The notes beneath the pieces are model-generated. The model ran no database searches. It saw only the letters and a program-made list of their open reading frames with translations, and was not told where the DNA came from. A DNA stretch of 64,000 nucleotides from Variovorax gossypii (GTDB lineage: Bacteria; Pseudomonadota; Gammaproteobacteria; Burkholderiales; Burkholderiaceae_C). A program made the position numbers and the translations under genes. The stretch is from contig NZ_RXOE01000004.1 in NCBI RefSeq assembly GCF_003965815.1, forward strand, positions 62,001-126,000. The letters are read 5' to 3'. Shown piece after piece: positions 35,168-43,819 of this stretch; position 1 is the first letter of the stretch; each line of letters starts with the position of its first letter.

Positions 35168-35433
35168 GGCCTGTTCACACTATTTCCGGGGTCGCGAAGG
35201 GCAGCCAGGGCGGGCCAATCAAGGCGCGCGACGACGCGTGTGCATGCGCACACGCCAGGAGCGCAACGCCGAGTGGCCCGCCCTGGCTGCCCTTCCCGCA
35301 GGGTTGGCGCTCCAAGGGGCCGTCTGCGGCGTTGCCCGCGCTTGCAAGGCATCAGCCTTGCAAGCGCGGGCGCCTTGCAGCCAGCCCCTTGGAGCGCCAA
35401 CGCGACCCCGGAAATAGTGTGAACAGGCCCTAG
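35164..35433. mobile_element. MITE-like palindromic element with 29-bp TIRs and CTAG flanks
   Basis: The outer inverted repeats are perfect over 33 bases: 35164-35196 and 35401-35433, both starting CTAGGGCCTGTTCACACTAT when read inward. If CTAG is the duplicated target, the element is 262 bp (35168-35429) with 29-bp ends. Inside are further perfect stems: 35197-35216 with 35275-35294 (20 bp), 35236-35243 with 35248-35255 (8 bp), 35303-35319 with 35385-35401 (17 bp), and 35334-35350 with 35355-35371 (17 bp). There is no transposase frame. The 4-bp CTAG fits the YTAR target of IS5-group elements, so it may be a non-autonomous relative mobilised in trans. Confidence 0.8.
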
Positions 35434-35460
35434 TTGCCGCACCGGCATCGCCTGATGCCT

Positions 35461-35685
35461 TCACCCGAGCAGCAGTGAAGCCTCGTCGCGCCAGTAGGCC
35501 ACCGCGGCCAGCCAGCCTTCCCATACACAGCCGTTGCAGCCTCGCCCGCAGCAGGTGGTGGGCTCGGGCGGCGGTGCGCGCATGGCGAGCCCTTCGGCAT
35601 CGAGCTGCGCGCGGACGCGGGCGATCAGCGCCTGTGCGGTGGCGAGATCGGTCGGAGGGGAAAGGTCCTGGTCGGCGAGAGGCAT
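35461..35685 (-). CDS. Small oxidoreductase-like domain protein
   Basis: The 74-residue protein has the short cysteine-rich motif CCGRGCNGCVWEGW near the middle, as in the 'oxidoreductase-like, N-terminal' family found alone in many proteobacteria. An N-terminal helical part (PPTDLATAQALIARVRAQLD) precedes it. The four closely spaced cysteines could bind a metal or cluster. The start at 35685 is chosen because it begins the conserved part; an upstream extension to 35748 is possible. Divergent from the acyltransferase gene. Confidence 0.7.
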   Translation of the reverse strand: MPLADQDLSPPTDLATAQALIARVRAQLDAEGLAMRAPPPEPTTCCGRGCNGCVWEGWLAAVAYWRDEASLLLG

Positions 35686-35759
35686 GGCGGCAGGCTGCGA
35701 TTGTCGGTGCTTCAGGAGCCCTTCAGCCGTCGCGCGGCGGACGGCCACAGAATCGCGCG

Positions 35760-36932
35760 ATGTCTTCCTCCGCCCCGCTGCCCCGCCTGGCGCACGTCGA
35801 CCTGCTGCGCGGGCTGCTCGCGATCTTCGTGGTGCTGCTGCACGCCAACCTGCGCATTCCCTTCGGGCCGCCGGAGCTGGCCCAGTGGCTGGGGCCCCGG
35901 GCCTCGGGCATCCTGTTTCGCAGCGGCTACTACGCGGTGATCGTGTTCTTCGTGGTCTCGGGCTACCTGATCACGAGCGCGTCGATACGGCGCTGGGGCG
36001 ATCTGTCGCGCGTGCGGCCCGCATCGTTCTATCGCCTCCGCGCGGCGCGCATCCTGCCGCCCCTGTTGTTGCTGCTCGCAGTGCTGGCGGTGCTGCACCT
36101 GGCGGGCAGCGCATGGTTCGCGCTCGACACCTCGAAGGTCTCGCTGTGGCGGGCGCTGCTGGCGGCGCTGGGGTTGCATCTCAACTGGCTTGAGGCGCAG
36201 GTCGGCTACCTGCCTGGGCCATGGGGCGTGCTGTGGTCGCTTTCGGTGGAAGAGGCCTTCTACCTGGGCTTTCCGCTGTTTTGCGTGCTGTGCGGCAGCG
36301 AGCGGCGACTGGCACTGCTGCTGGTCGTGCCCATCGTGCTCGGGCCGCTGGCGCGCAGCGTGTTCAGCGACAACGAGCTGTGGCAAGACCACTCCTATCT
36401 CTCGGGCATGGACGGCATCGCCTTCGGCTGTCTCGCCGCCCTGCTCGCGCACCGCGTGCCGCAAACGCCGACAGTAGCGATACGCCGTGCGGTGCTGCTG
36501 ACGGGCCTGGTTCTGAGCGTGGCGGTGTTCTGCTTCCGCAAGGAGGTGTACCAGCTGGGCCTCACGCGCTTCGGCCTGCAGGTGACGCTGCTGGAGCTTG
36601 GCATCGCGCTGATGCTCGCCGCTGCGCACTGGCGGCCGTGGACCTGGTGCGCCGGAGCGATGGCCACGTCGTTGCGCTGGTTCGGCCGCAACAGCTACGA
36701 GGTCTACCTGAGCCACATGTTCGTGGTGATTCCCGCCGCATGGCTCTTCCAGTGGCTGGGCGCGTCGCCGTCGTGGATCCCGCTGTGGTTCTTCGCGGTC
36801 GTCGCGGCCTCGGGGCTGCTGGGGCAGGTCTTCGCGCAGTGGTTCTCCGAGCCCTGCAACCGCGCGCTCAGAGGTCGAGGTTCAGCTCCAGCCGCATCTT
36901 CGCTCCGCCCGATTCGCTGGAACCGATCGTGA
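35760..36932 (+). CDS. Acyltransferase family 3 protein (OafA-like)
   Basis: This 390-residue inner-membrane protein has about ten membrane segments. The acyltransferase-3 hallmark is near the N terminus: AHVDLLRGLLAIFVVLLHAN, with the conserved Arg and His, then VFFVVSGYLI. Later comes LWSLSVEEAFYL. These proteins O-acylate sugars of lipopolysaccharide, exopolysaccharide or peptidoglycan. There is no C-terminal SGNH domain. Its last 65 bases run antisense to the 3' end of the histidine kinase gene at 36868. The tail after about residue 372 (RGRGSAPAASSL) is not conserved-looking and may be a recent extension. Confidence 0.88.
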   Translation: MSSSAPLPRLAHVDLLRGLLAIFVVLLHANLRIPFGPPELAQWLGPRASGILFRSGYYAVIVFFVVSGYLITSASIRRWGDLSRVRPASFYRLRAARILPPLLLLLAVLAVLHLAGSAWFALDTSKVSLWRALLAALGLHLNWLEAQVGYLPGPWGVLWSLSVEEAFYLGFPLFCVLCGSERRLALLLVVPIVLGPLARSVFSDNELWQDHSYLSGMDGIAFGCLAALLAHRVPQTPTVAIRRAVLLTGLVLSVAVFCFRKEVYQLGLTRFGLQVTLLELGIALMLAAAHWRPWTWCAGAMATSLRWFGRNSYEVYLSHMFVVIPAAWLFQWLGASPSWIPLWFFAVVAASGLLGQVFAQWFSEPCNRALRGRGSAPAASSLRPIRWNRS

Positions 36933-38220
36933 GCTGGCCGCCATGCAGGCGCGCCACTTCGGCCACGAGGTGCAGCCCGAGCCCTGCGCCGCGTCCTCGC
37001 GGCACCAGCCGGTGGAAGGGAGCCACCACGCGCTCGCGGTCGGCCTCCGGAATGCCGGGGCCCGAGTCGAGCACTTCGAAGCCCGAGGGCTCCCACAGCC
37101 GCACCTGGATGTCGCAGCCCTGCCCGCCATGCTCGATGGCGTTCTGGATCAGGTTGCTCAGCGCGCGCTCCAGCGAGGGTGCGTCGCCGCGCACCCACAG
37201 CGGCTTCGGTGCTTCCACCGACAGCGTGCAGCGATTCATGATGGCCAGCGGCGCGATGTCGCCCGCCACGCGCTCGCACAGCGCCTTCAGGTCGACCTGC
37301 TGCTGGTCGTGCGCGGCAATGCGGTCCAGCCGCTGCAGGTCGAGCAGCTGCTCGGCCAGCGTGGCGAGCCGCGCCGACGCCTGCATCAGCTTCACCTTGA
37401 GCGGGCCGTCCTGCAGCCCTTCGAGATGGATCTGCAGCGTGGTGATCGGCGTGCGCAACTCGTGCGCAGCATCGGCGAGGAAGCGCTCCTGCCGGTCGTA
37501 GCCCTCGTTGAGCCGGTCGAAGGCGCGGTTCACCGCGTTGACCAGCGGGCGGATCTCGCTCGCCACGTTGGCCAGCGGCAGCCGCGTGGTGCGCTCGTGC
37601 ACGTCGATGCTCTCGGCATGCTCGGCCGTGGCCACCACGCCCTTGAGGCCGCGCTTCACGACGAAGGGCGTCGCCAGGATCACGCCGAGGCAGGTCACCA
37701 GCGCCATCGGCGCCACCAGGAACAGGAAGGCGATGCCGGTGCCCTTGAGCGTGTTCTTCACCGTCAGCGGGCCGCCGGTCTGCGTCATCAGCGCCACCGG
37801 GCCGGCCCGGGTCTCCACGCGCTCGAAGCGGGCCTTGGGGCGGGTGTTGTCGCTCTCTGGGTTGATGGCCATGCGCTCCATGCCGTCGAGCGAATCGAAG
37901 AGCGCGGCATAGATGGGTGGCACCTCGCCGTTGCGCACCTCCGAGCCCCTCTCGTCGCGCGCGATGAACCAGAACGGCGGGTCTGCCTCGCGCAGGCGTT
38001 GCACTTCGGGCGTGGGCTCGACCACCAGCTGTCCGTCGGGGCCGCGCGCGAGGGAGCGCTGGATCACCGCGATGGTTTCCTGCCCCGTCTCGTCGACCAC
38101 CCGCCCCAGCACCCAGGCAAGGCCGAGGAAGCCGCCCATCACCAGCGTTCCGACGACCACCTGCAGCAGGATCAGGCTCCAAATCAGCCGCCAGCGCAGC
38201 GAGAGAAGGCCCTGCCTCAT
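36868..38220 (-). CDS. OmpR-type sensor histidine kinase
   Basis: The protein has 450 residues. TM1 is at about 13-38, a periplasmic region at 40-160, TM2 at about 162-186, and then HAMP. HisKA follows with His253 in DAAHELRTPITTL, then an HATPase domain with N-box NLIQNAIEHG and DSGPGIPEADRERV. Typical of QseC/PmrB-like sensors. It follows its response regulator by four bases on the minus strand. Its 3' end overlaps that of the acyltransferase gene. The signal is unknown. Confidence 0.92.
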   Translation of the reverse strand: MRQGLLSLRWRLIWSLILLQVVVGTLVMGGFLGLAWVLGRVVDETGQETIAVIQRSLARGPDGQLVVEPTPEVQRLREADPPFWFIARDERGSEVRNGEVPPIYAALFDSLDGMERMAINPESDNTRPKARFERVETRAGPVALMTQTGGPLTVKNTLKGTGIAFLFLVAPMALVTCLGVILATPFVVKRGLKGVVATAEHAESIDVHERTTRLPLANVASEIRPLVNAVNRAFDRLNEGYDRQERFLADAAHELRTPITTLQIHLEGLQDGPLKVKLMQASARLATLAEQLLDLQRLDRIAAHDQQQVDLKALCERVAGDIAPLAIMNRCTLSVEAPKPLWVRGDAPSLERALSNLIQNAIEHGGQGCDIQVRLWEPSGFEVLDSGPGIPEADRERVVAPFHRLVPRGRGAGLGLHLVAEVARLHGGQLTIGSSESGGAKMRLELNLDL

Positions 38221-38224
38221 GCCG

Positions 38225-38908
38225 TCATGCCGCCGGACGGGCCGCGCAGATCAGGTAGCCCACGCCGCGGATGGCATGGATCTCGACCTGCGCGCCGGCC
38301 TTGTCGAGCTTGGAGCGCAGCCGCGACACGTGCGTGTCGAGCGCGTTCGACTGGATGTCGTCCTCGTGGCCGTATACGCGCTCCTGCATGGCCTCGCGCA
38401 GCACGGTGCGGCCGCGATGCTCGAGCAGCGCCTCGAGCACGAGCAGCTCGCGGCGCGGCAGCGTGATGCAGTGCTCGCCCACGTGGGCCTGCCGCGTGTG
38501 GTGATCGAAGCGCAGCTGCCCGAGCGTCATGACGAGGTTCGCGCGCACCGCGGGGCGACGTGCAAGCGCACGCACGCGCGCCATGAGCTCGTCCATCGAG
38601 AAGGGCTTGGCGAGGTAGTCGTCGGCACCGCCGTCGAGACTCAGCACGCGCTCGGCCACGTCGGTCATGGCGGTGAGCACCAGCACGGCGGCGGGAATGT
38701 CGTTCTCGCGCAGGAAGGCCACCAGCGAGAGGCCGTCGCCATCGGGCAGGCCGCGGTCGAGCACGATCACGTCGTGCTGCGCCGAGAGCGCCGCGTCCTC
38801 GGCCTCGCGCAGCGAACCCGCCACGTCGACCACCGCCTGGTTCTGCCGCAATGCGGAAGCCAAGGCTTGCGCCAGGTCGACTTCGTCTTCGACGAGCAGG
38901 ATTCTCAT
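38225..38908 (-). CDS. OmpR-type response regulator
   Basis: The protein has 227 residues. The receiver has acidic residues E7-D8-E9, phosphoacceptor D51 (VIVLDRGLPDGDG) and lysine in LAKPFS. The C-terminal winged helix (about 130-222) includes ITLPRRELLVLEALLEH, THVSRLRSKLD and IRGVGYL. It pairs with the kinase just downstream and is divergent from the PAP2 phosphatase gene across 104 bp, a likely target. Confidence 0.93.
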   Translation of the reverse strand: MRILLVEDEVDLAQALASALRQNQAVVDVAGSLREAEDAALSAQHDVIVLDRGLPDGDGLSLVAFLRENDIPAAVLVLTAMTDVAERVLSLDGGADDYLAKPFSMDELMARVRALARRPAVRANLVMTLGQLRFDHHTRQAHVGEHCITLPRRELLVLEALLEHRGRTVLREAMQERVYGHEDDIQSNALDTHVSRLRSKLDKAGAQVEIHAIRGVGYLICAARPAA

Positions 38909-39012
38909 GGGAGTACGGAGAAAAGGGAGGCCAAAGGCCGGCCATTCTAGGAGAGGCCCTCTTGCGGAAGGCGCAATGTTCACGCAATGCAGTTGCATAA
39001 GCTGGGGCGCCA

Positions 39013-39702
39013 ATGAACTCCCGCCCGGCGATTTCCTCCCCCGCACCCTCCGTTTCCTGGTACCAGGCATTGGGCCGGCGCATCGCCACACTGTGGGTGG
39101 TGAAGATGATCGGCACCACCGTCGGCATCTCGGGCTTCTTCGTCATCTACTTCTGGGTGATGCACAACCCGCCCTCGGAGCCGACAGTGATGCCGCTCAC
39201 GCTGCTCGACCACTGGGTGGGCGTGAGCGACGACGCGATGCTGCTCTACGGCTCGCTGTGGTTCTACATCTCGCTCGCGCCGGCCTTCGCGAAGGACAAG
39301 GCGGAGCTATGGGCCTGCGCGCGCGATGCCGCCCTCATGGCAGGCGTGGGCCTCGCGGTGTTCTGGCTCTTCCCGACGACGGTGCCGGCATTCGCGGTCG
39401 ACTGGGCCCAGTACCCGGCGCTGCAGTTCCTCAAGTCCGCCGACGCGGGCGGCAATGCGTTTCCGTCGCTGCATGTGGCGTTCGCGGTGTTCACTGCCGT
39501 GCTGCTGGAGCGCCAGTTGCACGCGGTGGGGTCGCCTGCATGGGTGCGCGTGCTGAACATGCTGTGGGCCCTCGGCATCGTCTACTCGACGCTGGCCACG
39601 CGCCAGCACGTTCTGCTCGACGTGCTCGGCGGCTCGCTGCTCGCGGCCGTCGTGAGCTGGGCCGGCAACACGCGCAGCCGGCTGGTGTGGACCGGGGCCT
39701 GA
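39013..39702 (+). CDS. PAP2 superfamily membrane phosphatase
   Basis: This 229-residue inner-membrane protein has about six segments. The C-terminal part carries the PAP2-type catalytic blocks GGNAFPSLHVAF (second motif) and STLATRQHVLLDVLGG (third motif, with histidine and aspartate). The first motif is weak, as in the inositolphosphotransferase-like PAP2_3 subgroup. Substrates are lipid phosphates such as phosphatidate, undecaprenyl pyrophosphate or lipid A phosphates. Divergent from the OmpR-type regulator; converges with the threonine aldolase gene. Confidence 0.85.
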   Translation: MNSRPAISSPAPSVSWYQALGRRIATLWVVKMIGTTVGISGFFVIYFWVMHNPPSEPTVMPLTLLDHWVGVSDDAMLLYGSLWFYISLAPAFAKDKAELWACARDAALMAGVGLAVFWLFPTTVPAFAVDWAQYPALQFLKSADAGGNAFPSLHVAFAVFTAVLLERQLHAVGSPAWVRVLNMLWALGIVYSTLATRQHVLLDVLGGSLLAAVVSWAGNTRSRLVWTGA

Positions 39703-39714
39703 GCCCCGGCAGTC

Positions 39715-40821
39715 TCAACCGGTCTTGCACTCGTCCGGCGGAACGCCGCCGCCCTGCGCCGCGACGATGCCGAACGCCTTCAGGGCTGTGTCGATCTCGG
39801 GTTCGCCCGTGTGGCGATGGGTGACGCAGCGCAGCCTGTTCCTGCCCCAGGTGCGCACCAGCACGCCCAGCTTGCGCAGCTCGGCCTCCCACCAGGCCGC
39901 GTCGTGCCCCGAGGCGGCCACGTCGACCTGCACGATGTTGGTCTGCGGGAGGTTCGCCGAAAGGCCCTGGAGCTGGCCGATGCCGTGAGCGAGCCGGCGC
40001 GCGTTCGCGTGGTCGTCCGCGAGACGGCCCACCATGGTGGTGATGGCGACCAGCCCCGCGGCGGCGGCGATCCCGACCTGCCGCTGGCTGCCGCCGAGCA
40101 GCTTCCTGTGCCACCTCGCACGCTGGATGGTGACCGCGGGCCCCGCGAGCACCGCCCCCATGGGCGCGCTGAGGCCCTTGGACAGGCACAGCGACACCGT
40201 GTCCGCGAAGGCCGTGATGCCCGATGCCGGCACGCCCAACGCCACCGCGGCATTCATCAGCCGCGCGCCGTCCAGGTGAACCGAGGCGCCCGCGGCCTTG
40301 GCCGCGCCAAACACTGCCTGCATGTGCGAAAGCGGCAATACGGCGCCGCCGGCGTTGTTGTGCGAACTCTCGAGGCAGACGAGCCCGGTGCGCAGCTTGT
40401 TGCGGCCCGGAGCCAGTGCCTGCGCGAGCAGGCCGAGGTCCATGGCGCCGTCGACGCCGTCTACGGGCTGGTAGAACGATCCGGTCAGCGCGGCCGCGCC
40501 GCGTTCGGTCACGTAGATGTGCGAGGCCGCCTCGGCAAGAACGACCTCCTGGCGCCCGGCCTGGGCGAGGATGGCCAGCAGGTTGGCCATCGTCGCGCTG
40601 GGAACGTACAGCGCAGCCTCCTTGCCCAGCAGGCGGGCGGCCTCGGACTCCAGCTCCAGTGCGGTCGGATCGCCATCGAGCCCGTCGTCGCCCAGGGGGG
40701 CTGACGCGATGCGGTCGTACATCTGCGGCGTGGGGCGCGTCACGGTGTCGCTGCGCAGGTCCACCGTCGTGCCGCAGTCTTCGGCGCCGGGAGCGGCCAT
40801 GGCGTGGGGTTGCTGCGTCAT
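39715..40821 (-). CDS. ltaE: Low-specificity threonine aldolase (GntG type)
   Basis: This 368-residue PLP enzyme has the N-terminal family start VDLRSDTVTRPTPQM, then PLGDDGLDGDPTALELE, the SSHNNAGGAVLPL loop and the PLP lysine in LCLSKGLSAPMG. It cleaves threonine or other beta-hydroxy amino acids to glycine and an aldehyde. Its ATG overlaps the stop of the Bug receptor gene (ATGA), so the two are translated together. That pairing suggests the receptor binds a beta-hydroxy amino acid or precursor. The gene is the last of the unit controlled by the divergent LysR regulator. Confidence 0.88.
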   Translation of the reverse strand: MTQQPHAMAAPGAEDCGTTVDLRSDTVTRPTPQMYDRIASAPLGDDGLDGDPTALELESEAARLLGKEAALYVPSATMANLLAILAQAGRQEVVLAEAASHIYVTERGAAALTGSFYQPVDGVDGAMDLGLLAQALAPGRNKLRTGLVCLESSHNNAGGAVLPLSHMQAVFGAAKAAGASVHLDGARLMNAAVALGVPASGITAFADTVSLCLSKGLSAPMGAVLAGPAVTIQRARWHRKLLGGSQRQVGIAAAAGLVAITTMVGRLADDHANARRLAHGIGQLQGLSANLPQTNIVQVDVAASGHDAAWWEAELRKLGVLVRTWGRNRLRCVTHRHTGEPEIDTALKAFGIVAAQGGGVPPDECKTG

Positions 40822-41810
40822 TCGGCCGTCGCGCCGGACGCTTTCACGACCTCCGCCCATTTCTTTCTCTCGCTGTTCAGGAAGGCGTTGAACGACTCCG
40901 GCGTTCCGGTGCGCACATAGACGCCGCGCGCTGCCAGGCCGGCCCGCACGTCGGGCGCGTCGAGCACCTTGTTGATCTCCGCGTTCATGGTCCGCACGAT
41001 GTTGTCCGGCGTCTTCGCGGGCACCACGACGCCGTAGAGCGTGTAGTACTCAAAGCCCTTGAAGCCGCTCTCGATGAAGGTCGGGACGTCGGGCAGCGAT
41101 GCATCGCGCGTGCCCGAGGTCACGGCCAGCGCGCGCAGCTTGCGGTCCTTGATCAGCGGCAGAGCCGACACCAGGGAGGAAATGTAGAAGTCGACCTGCC
41201 CGCCCAGCAGGTCGGTCATGGCGGGGCCGCCTCCCTTGTAGGGAATGTGCAGCACGTTGGCCCCCGCCGTCACGCGCAGGCTTTCGGCCACCAGGTGCCC
41301 GACGGTGCCGTTGCCGGAAGACGCATAGGCAAGCTGCTTCTTCTTCGCCGTGGCCAGCAGCGAGGCGAGGCTGTCGATGGGGCTGGCGGCATTCACCACC
41401 AGCACCGACACGCCCGTGCCCACCAGCGCGACCGGCGCGAGGTCTTTCACCGGATCGAAGTTGAGCTTCTTGTAGAGGAACTGGTTGACGGTCAGGTTGC
41501 TGGTTTCGCCCAGCACCGCGGTGTAGCCGTCGGGCGGCGACTTCGCCCCGAACTCCAGGCCGATGTTGTTGCCGGCGCCGGGCTTGGTGTCGACCACCAC
41601 CTGCCATCCGGCCTGCTCGCCCAGCTTGGCCGCGAGCAGGCGCGAGACCGCATCGGTGCCTCCGCCGGGAGGGCTCGGCGAGATGAGGTGGATGGGGCGC
41701 TCGGGAACCCACGCGGCGGCGGCTTGCGCCTGCCATGCGGCGAATGCGAGCCCCAGGGTGCACACCAGGCTCCTGGCACGTACGAGGCGATGTGGTCGGG
41801 TCTTGTTCAT
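40818..41810 (-). CDS. Tripartite tricarboxylate transporter receptor (Bug/TctC family)
   Basis: The protein has 330 residues. The signal peptide ends around AQA-AAA. The mature start WVPERPIHLISPSPPGGGTDAVSRLLA is the Bug pattern, followed by VVVDTKPGAGNNIG and KSPPDGYT. TctA/TctB are absent. It overlaps the threonine aldolase gene by four bases and is divergent from a LysR gene across 124 bp. The ligand is probably related to the aldolase substrate; this is inference from coupling. Confidence 0.92.
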   Translation of the reverse strand: MNKTRPHRLVRARSLVCTLGLAFAAWQAQAAAAWVPERPIHLISPSPPGGGTDAVSRLLAAKLGEQAGWQVVVDTKPGAGNNIGLEFGAKSPPDGYTAVLGETSNLTVNQFLYKKLNFDPVKDLAPVALVGTGVSVLVVNAASPIDSLASLLATAKKKQLAYASSGNGTVGHLVAESLRVTAGANVLHIPYKGGGPAMTDLLGGQVDFYISSLVSALPLIKDRKLRALAVTSGTRDASLPDVPTFIESGFKGFEYYTLYGVVVPAKTPDNIVRTMNAEINKVLDAPDVRAGLAARGVYVRTGTPESFNAFLNSERKKWAEVVKASGATAE

Positions 41811-41934
41811 ATGTCGGGGGCTTCCGGTCTGGCAGGCGTGGCGGTTGTGACAGTTGCAATGGACCGGAGCGATCGTAGGCACCCCATAGAATGAGTAAAG
41901 CGAGATATACAAACACCAACTGTGAGGATTTCTC

Positions 41935-42819
41935 ATGAATCTCACGATGCTCGTCACGCTGCGCACCATTCTCGAGCAGGGCAGCTTCACCGCCGCGGCG
42001 GGCGTCGTAGGCTGCAGCCCGAGCGCGGTCAGCCTGCAGGTCAAGCAGCTGGAGCAGTACTTCGGACGGCCGCTGTTCGACCGCTCCACGCGCGTGGTGG
42101 TGCCGACGGCATTTGCCCGCGAGGTGGTGAGCGCGGTGGGCGACTTCTCCCACAGGCTGCAGATGCTGCGCTCGCGCCCGGCGGTCGAGGTGGCGGGCCG
42201 GATCCGGGTGGGCGTGATCACCAGCATGCAGAGCGACGTGCTGCCGCAGGCGCTGCATGCGCTGCGGCAGAAGCACCCGACGCTGGACGTGGTGGTCCCG
42301 CCGCTGAACGACAGCGACGAGATGATCTCCGAGCTCAAGGCGGCGCGGCTCGACGTGGCCCTGCTGGTGCGCCCCGAAGCCGGCGGCTCGCGCCGCCTGG
42401 TCTGGCAGGAGCTGCACCGCCAGCCCTACGTGCTGCTGGCGCCGCCGAACGCCTCGGGAAAGACGGTCAGGCAGTTGCTGGAGAGCTATGACTGGGTCGG
42501 CTACGACCTGTCTCTTTCGGGCGGACGCGTCGCCGCGCGGTACGTGCGCAGCCTGAAGCCCGATGCGCGCTGCGTGATGGAACTGCGCTCGATGGATGCC
42601 ATCGTCGCGATGGTCGCCCAGGGCCTGGGGGTGTCGGTGGTTCCGCAACCCAGGCGCCCGCTGGTCGATGCCTACGCGGTTCGAGAGGTGGGACTGGGAA
42701 GCCGCGCTCCGTTTCGAAAGCTCTCGCTGGTATGGCGCAACTCGGACGAAGGCAACCGCAACGTGGAGGCGGTTGCGCAGGCCTTCGCAACCGCGTTCGG
42801 CCTTCAGCGAAGGCCGTGA
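41935..42819 (+). CDS. LysR family transcriptional regulator
   Basis: The protein has 294 residues. The N-terminal winged helix (about 1-60) reads LRTILEQGSFTAAAGVVGCS, then PSAVSLQVKQLEQYFGRPLF. The substrate-binding domain begins at about residue 88 (GRIRVGVITSMQSDVLPQAL). It is divergent from the Bug/threonine aldolase operon and therefore its likely regulator. No single convincing T-N11-A operator could be chosen in the 124-bp gap. Confidence 0.92.
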   Translation: MNLTMLVTLRTILEQGSFTAAAGVVGCSPSAVSLQVKQLEQYFGRPLFDRSTRVVVPTAFAREVVSAVGDFSHRLQMLRSRPAVEVAGRIRVGVITSMQSDVLPQALHALRQKHPTLDVVVPPLNDSDEMISELKAARLDVALLVRPEAGGSRRLVWQELHRQPYVLLAPPNASGKTVRQLLESYDWVGYDLSLSGGRVAARYVRSLKPDARCVMELRSMDAIVAMVAQGLGVSVVPQPRRPLVDAYAVREVGLGSRAPFRKLSLVWRNSDEGNRNVEAVAQAFATAFGLQRRP

Positions 42820-42829
42820 AAGAAGGGGC

Positions 42830-43726
42830 TTACCAGAAGATCCAGAGCGCCAGGCCGCCGAAGATGGCCCACTTCACGAGGTAGTACACCCGCTTGTCCC
42901 AGGCCTTGAGGCGCTTGCCGACCACGCGGATCTGGTAGATGTACTTGAAGGCGCGGTTGAGGCCGCCGGTCTTGTCGTTCGCATCGTTGGGCGAGGCGGC
43001 TGCGGCCAGCAGGTTCTTCGCGAACCAGCGGTTCACCGCGCTGGCCCAGCGGTACTTCAGCGGGCGCTCGATGTCGCAGAACAGGATCACGCGGTCATGG
43101 TCGGTCGTGTTCTCGGCATAGTGGATGTAGGTTTCGTCGAACACCACGGCCTCGCCGTCGCGCCAGTGGTAGCGCTGGCCGTCGACGTCGATGTAGCAGC
43201 CCTCGACGCCCGGCGTCCACAGGCCCAGGTGGTAGCGCAGCGAACCTGCGAAGGGGTCGCGGTGGCGCACGAGGCGGCTGCCCGGAGGCAGCTCGGCGAA
43301 CATCGCGGCCTTGATGGTGCCGATGCCCTTGAGCAGCTCGGTGGTGCGCGGGCACAGCACGGCGGCCGAGGGATGCGCATCGTCGTACCACTTCAGGTAG
43401 AAGCGCTTCCAGCCGCTCTTGAAGAAGGAGTTGAAGCCCACGTCGTTGAACTGGTTCGACGCCTTGATGCTGCCGCCGTTGCGCATGGCGAGCGCTTCCT
43501 CGCGGATGACTTCCCAGTTCTCCTCGAGCACGCGCATCTCGGGAAACTGCGAAGGCGACAGGTAGGGCGTACCCGGCACCTTCGAGAAAAGGTACATGAA
43601 GACGTTCAGCGGGGCCAGGAAGGTCGAGTGGTCAGAGAGCTGTCTGAAGAAGCGATGCCGCACCTGGCCGCGGAAATGAACGTAGAGCGCACTGAGCGCG
43701 AAGATGGCAAGAATGACCCACTTCAT
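42830..43726 (-). CDS. lpxO: Aspartyl/asparaginyl beta-hydroxylase family dioxygenase, LpxO-like
   Basis: The 298-residue protein has hydrophobic helices at both ends (residues 2-17 and 284-298), which anchor it to the inner membrane as in LpxO. The central Fe(II)/2-oxoglutarate domain has His155-Arg-Asp157 (RHRDPFAGSLRYHLGL), His202 (DETYIHYAENTTDHDRVIL) and the 2-oxoglutarate arginine in DHDRVILFCD. Length fits LpxO, which hydroxylates a secondary acyl chain of lipid A. A generic Asp/Asn hydroxylase is the alternative. It is codirectional with the two-component operon at 43820-45927, 93 bases downstream of the kinase gene. Confidence 0.78.
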   Translation of the reverse strand: MKWVILAIFALSALYVHFRGQVRHRFFRQLSDHSTFLAPLNVFMYLFSKVPGTPYLSPSQFPEMRVLEENWEVIREEALAMRNGGSIKASNQFNDVGFNSFFKSGWKRFYLKWYDDAHPSAAVLCPRTTELLKGIGTIKAAMFAELPPGSRLVRHRDPFAGSLRYHLGLWTPGVEGCYIDVDGQRYHWRDGEAVVFDETYIHYAENTTDHDRVILFCDIERPLKYRWASAVNRWFAKNLLAAAASPNDANDKTGGLNRAFKYIYQIRVVGKRLKAWDKRVYYLVKWAIFGGLALWIFW

Positions 43727-43819
43727 TTGGAAAGTGTCCTGTAAGCAGCGCCGGGTAGTGTAATTCCTCGCCCCGAAATGGACCTGACGGCGCCCTTTGG
43801 CCGTGCACCGGGGCAGGTT

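Noticed and set aside
35164..35524. Small open frames inside the palindromic element
   Set aside because: They consist of inverted-repeat sequence read through, have no ribosome-binding site or domain, and are explained by the element.
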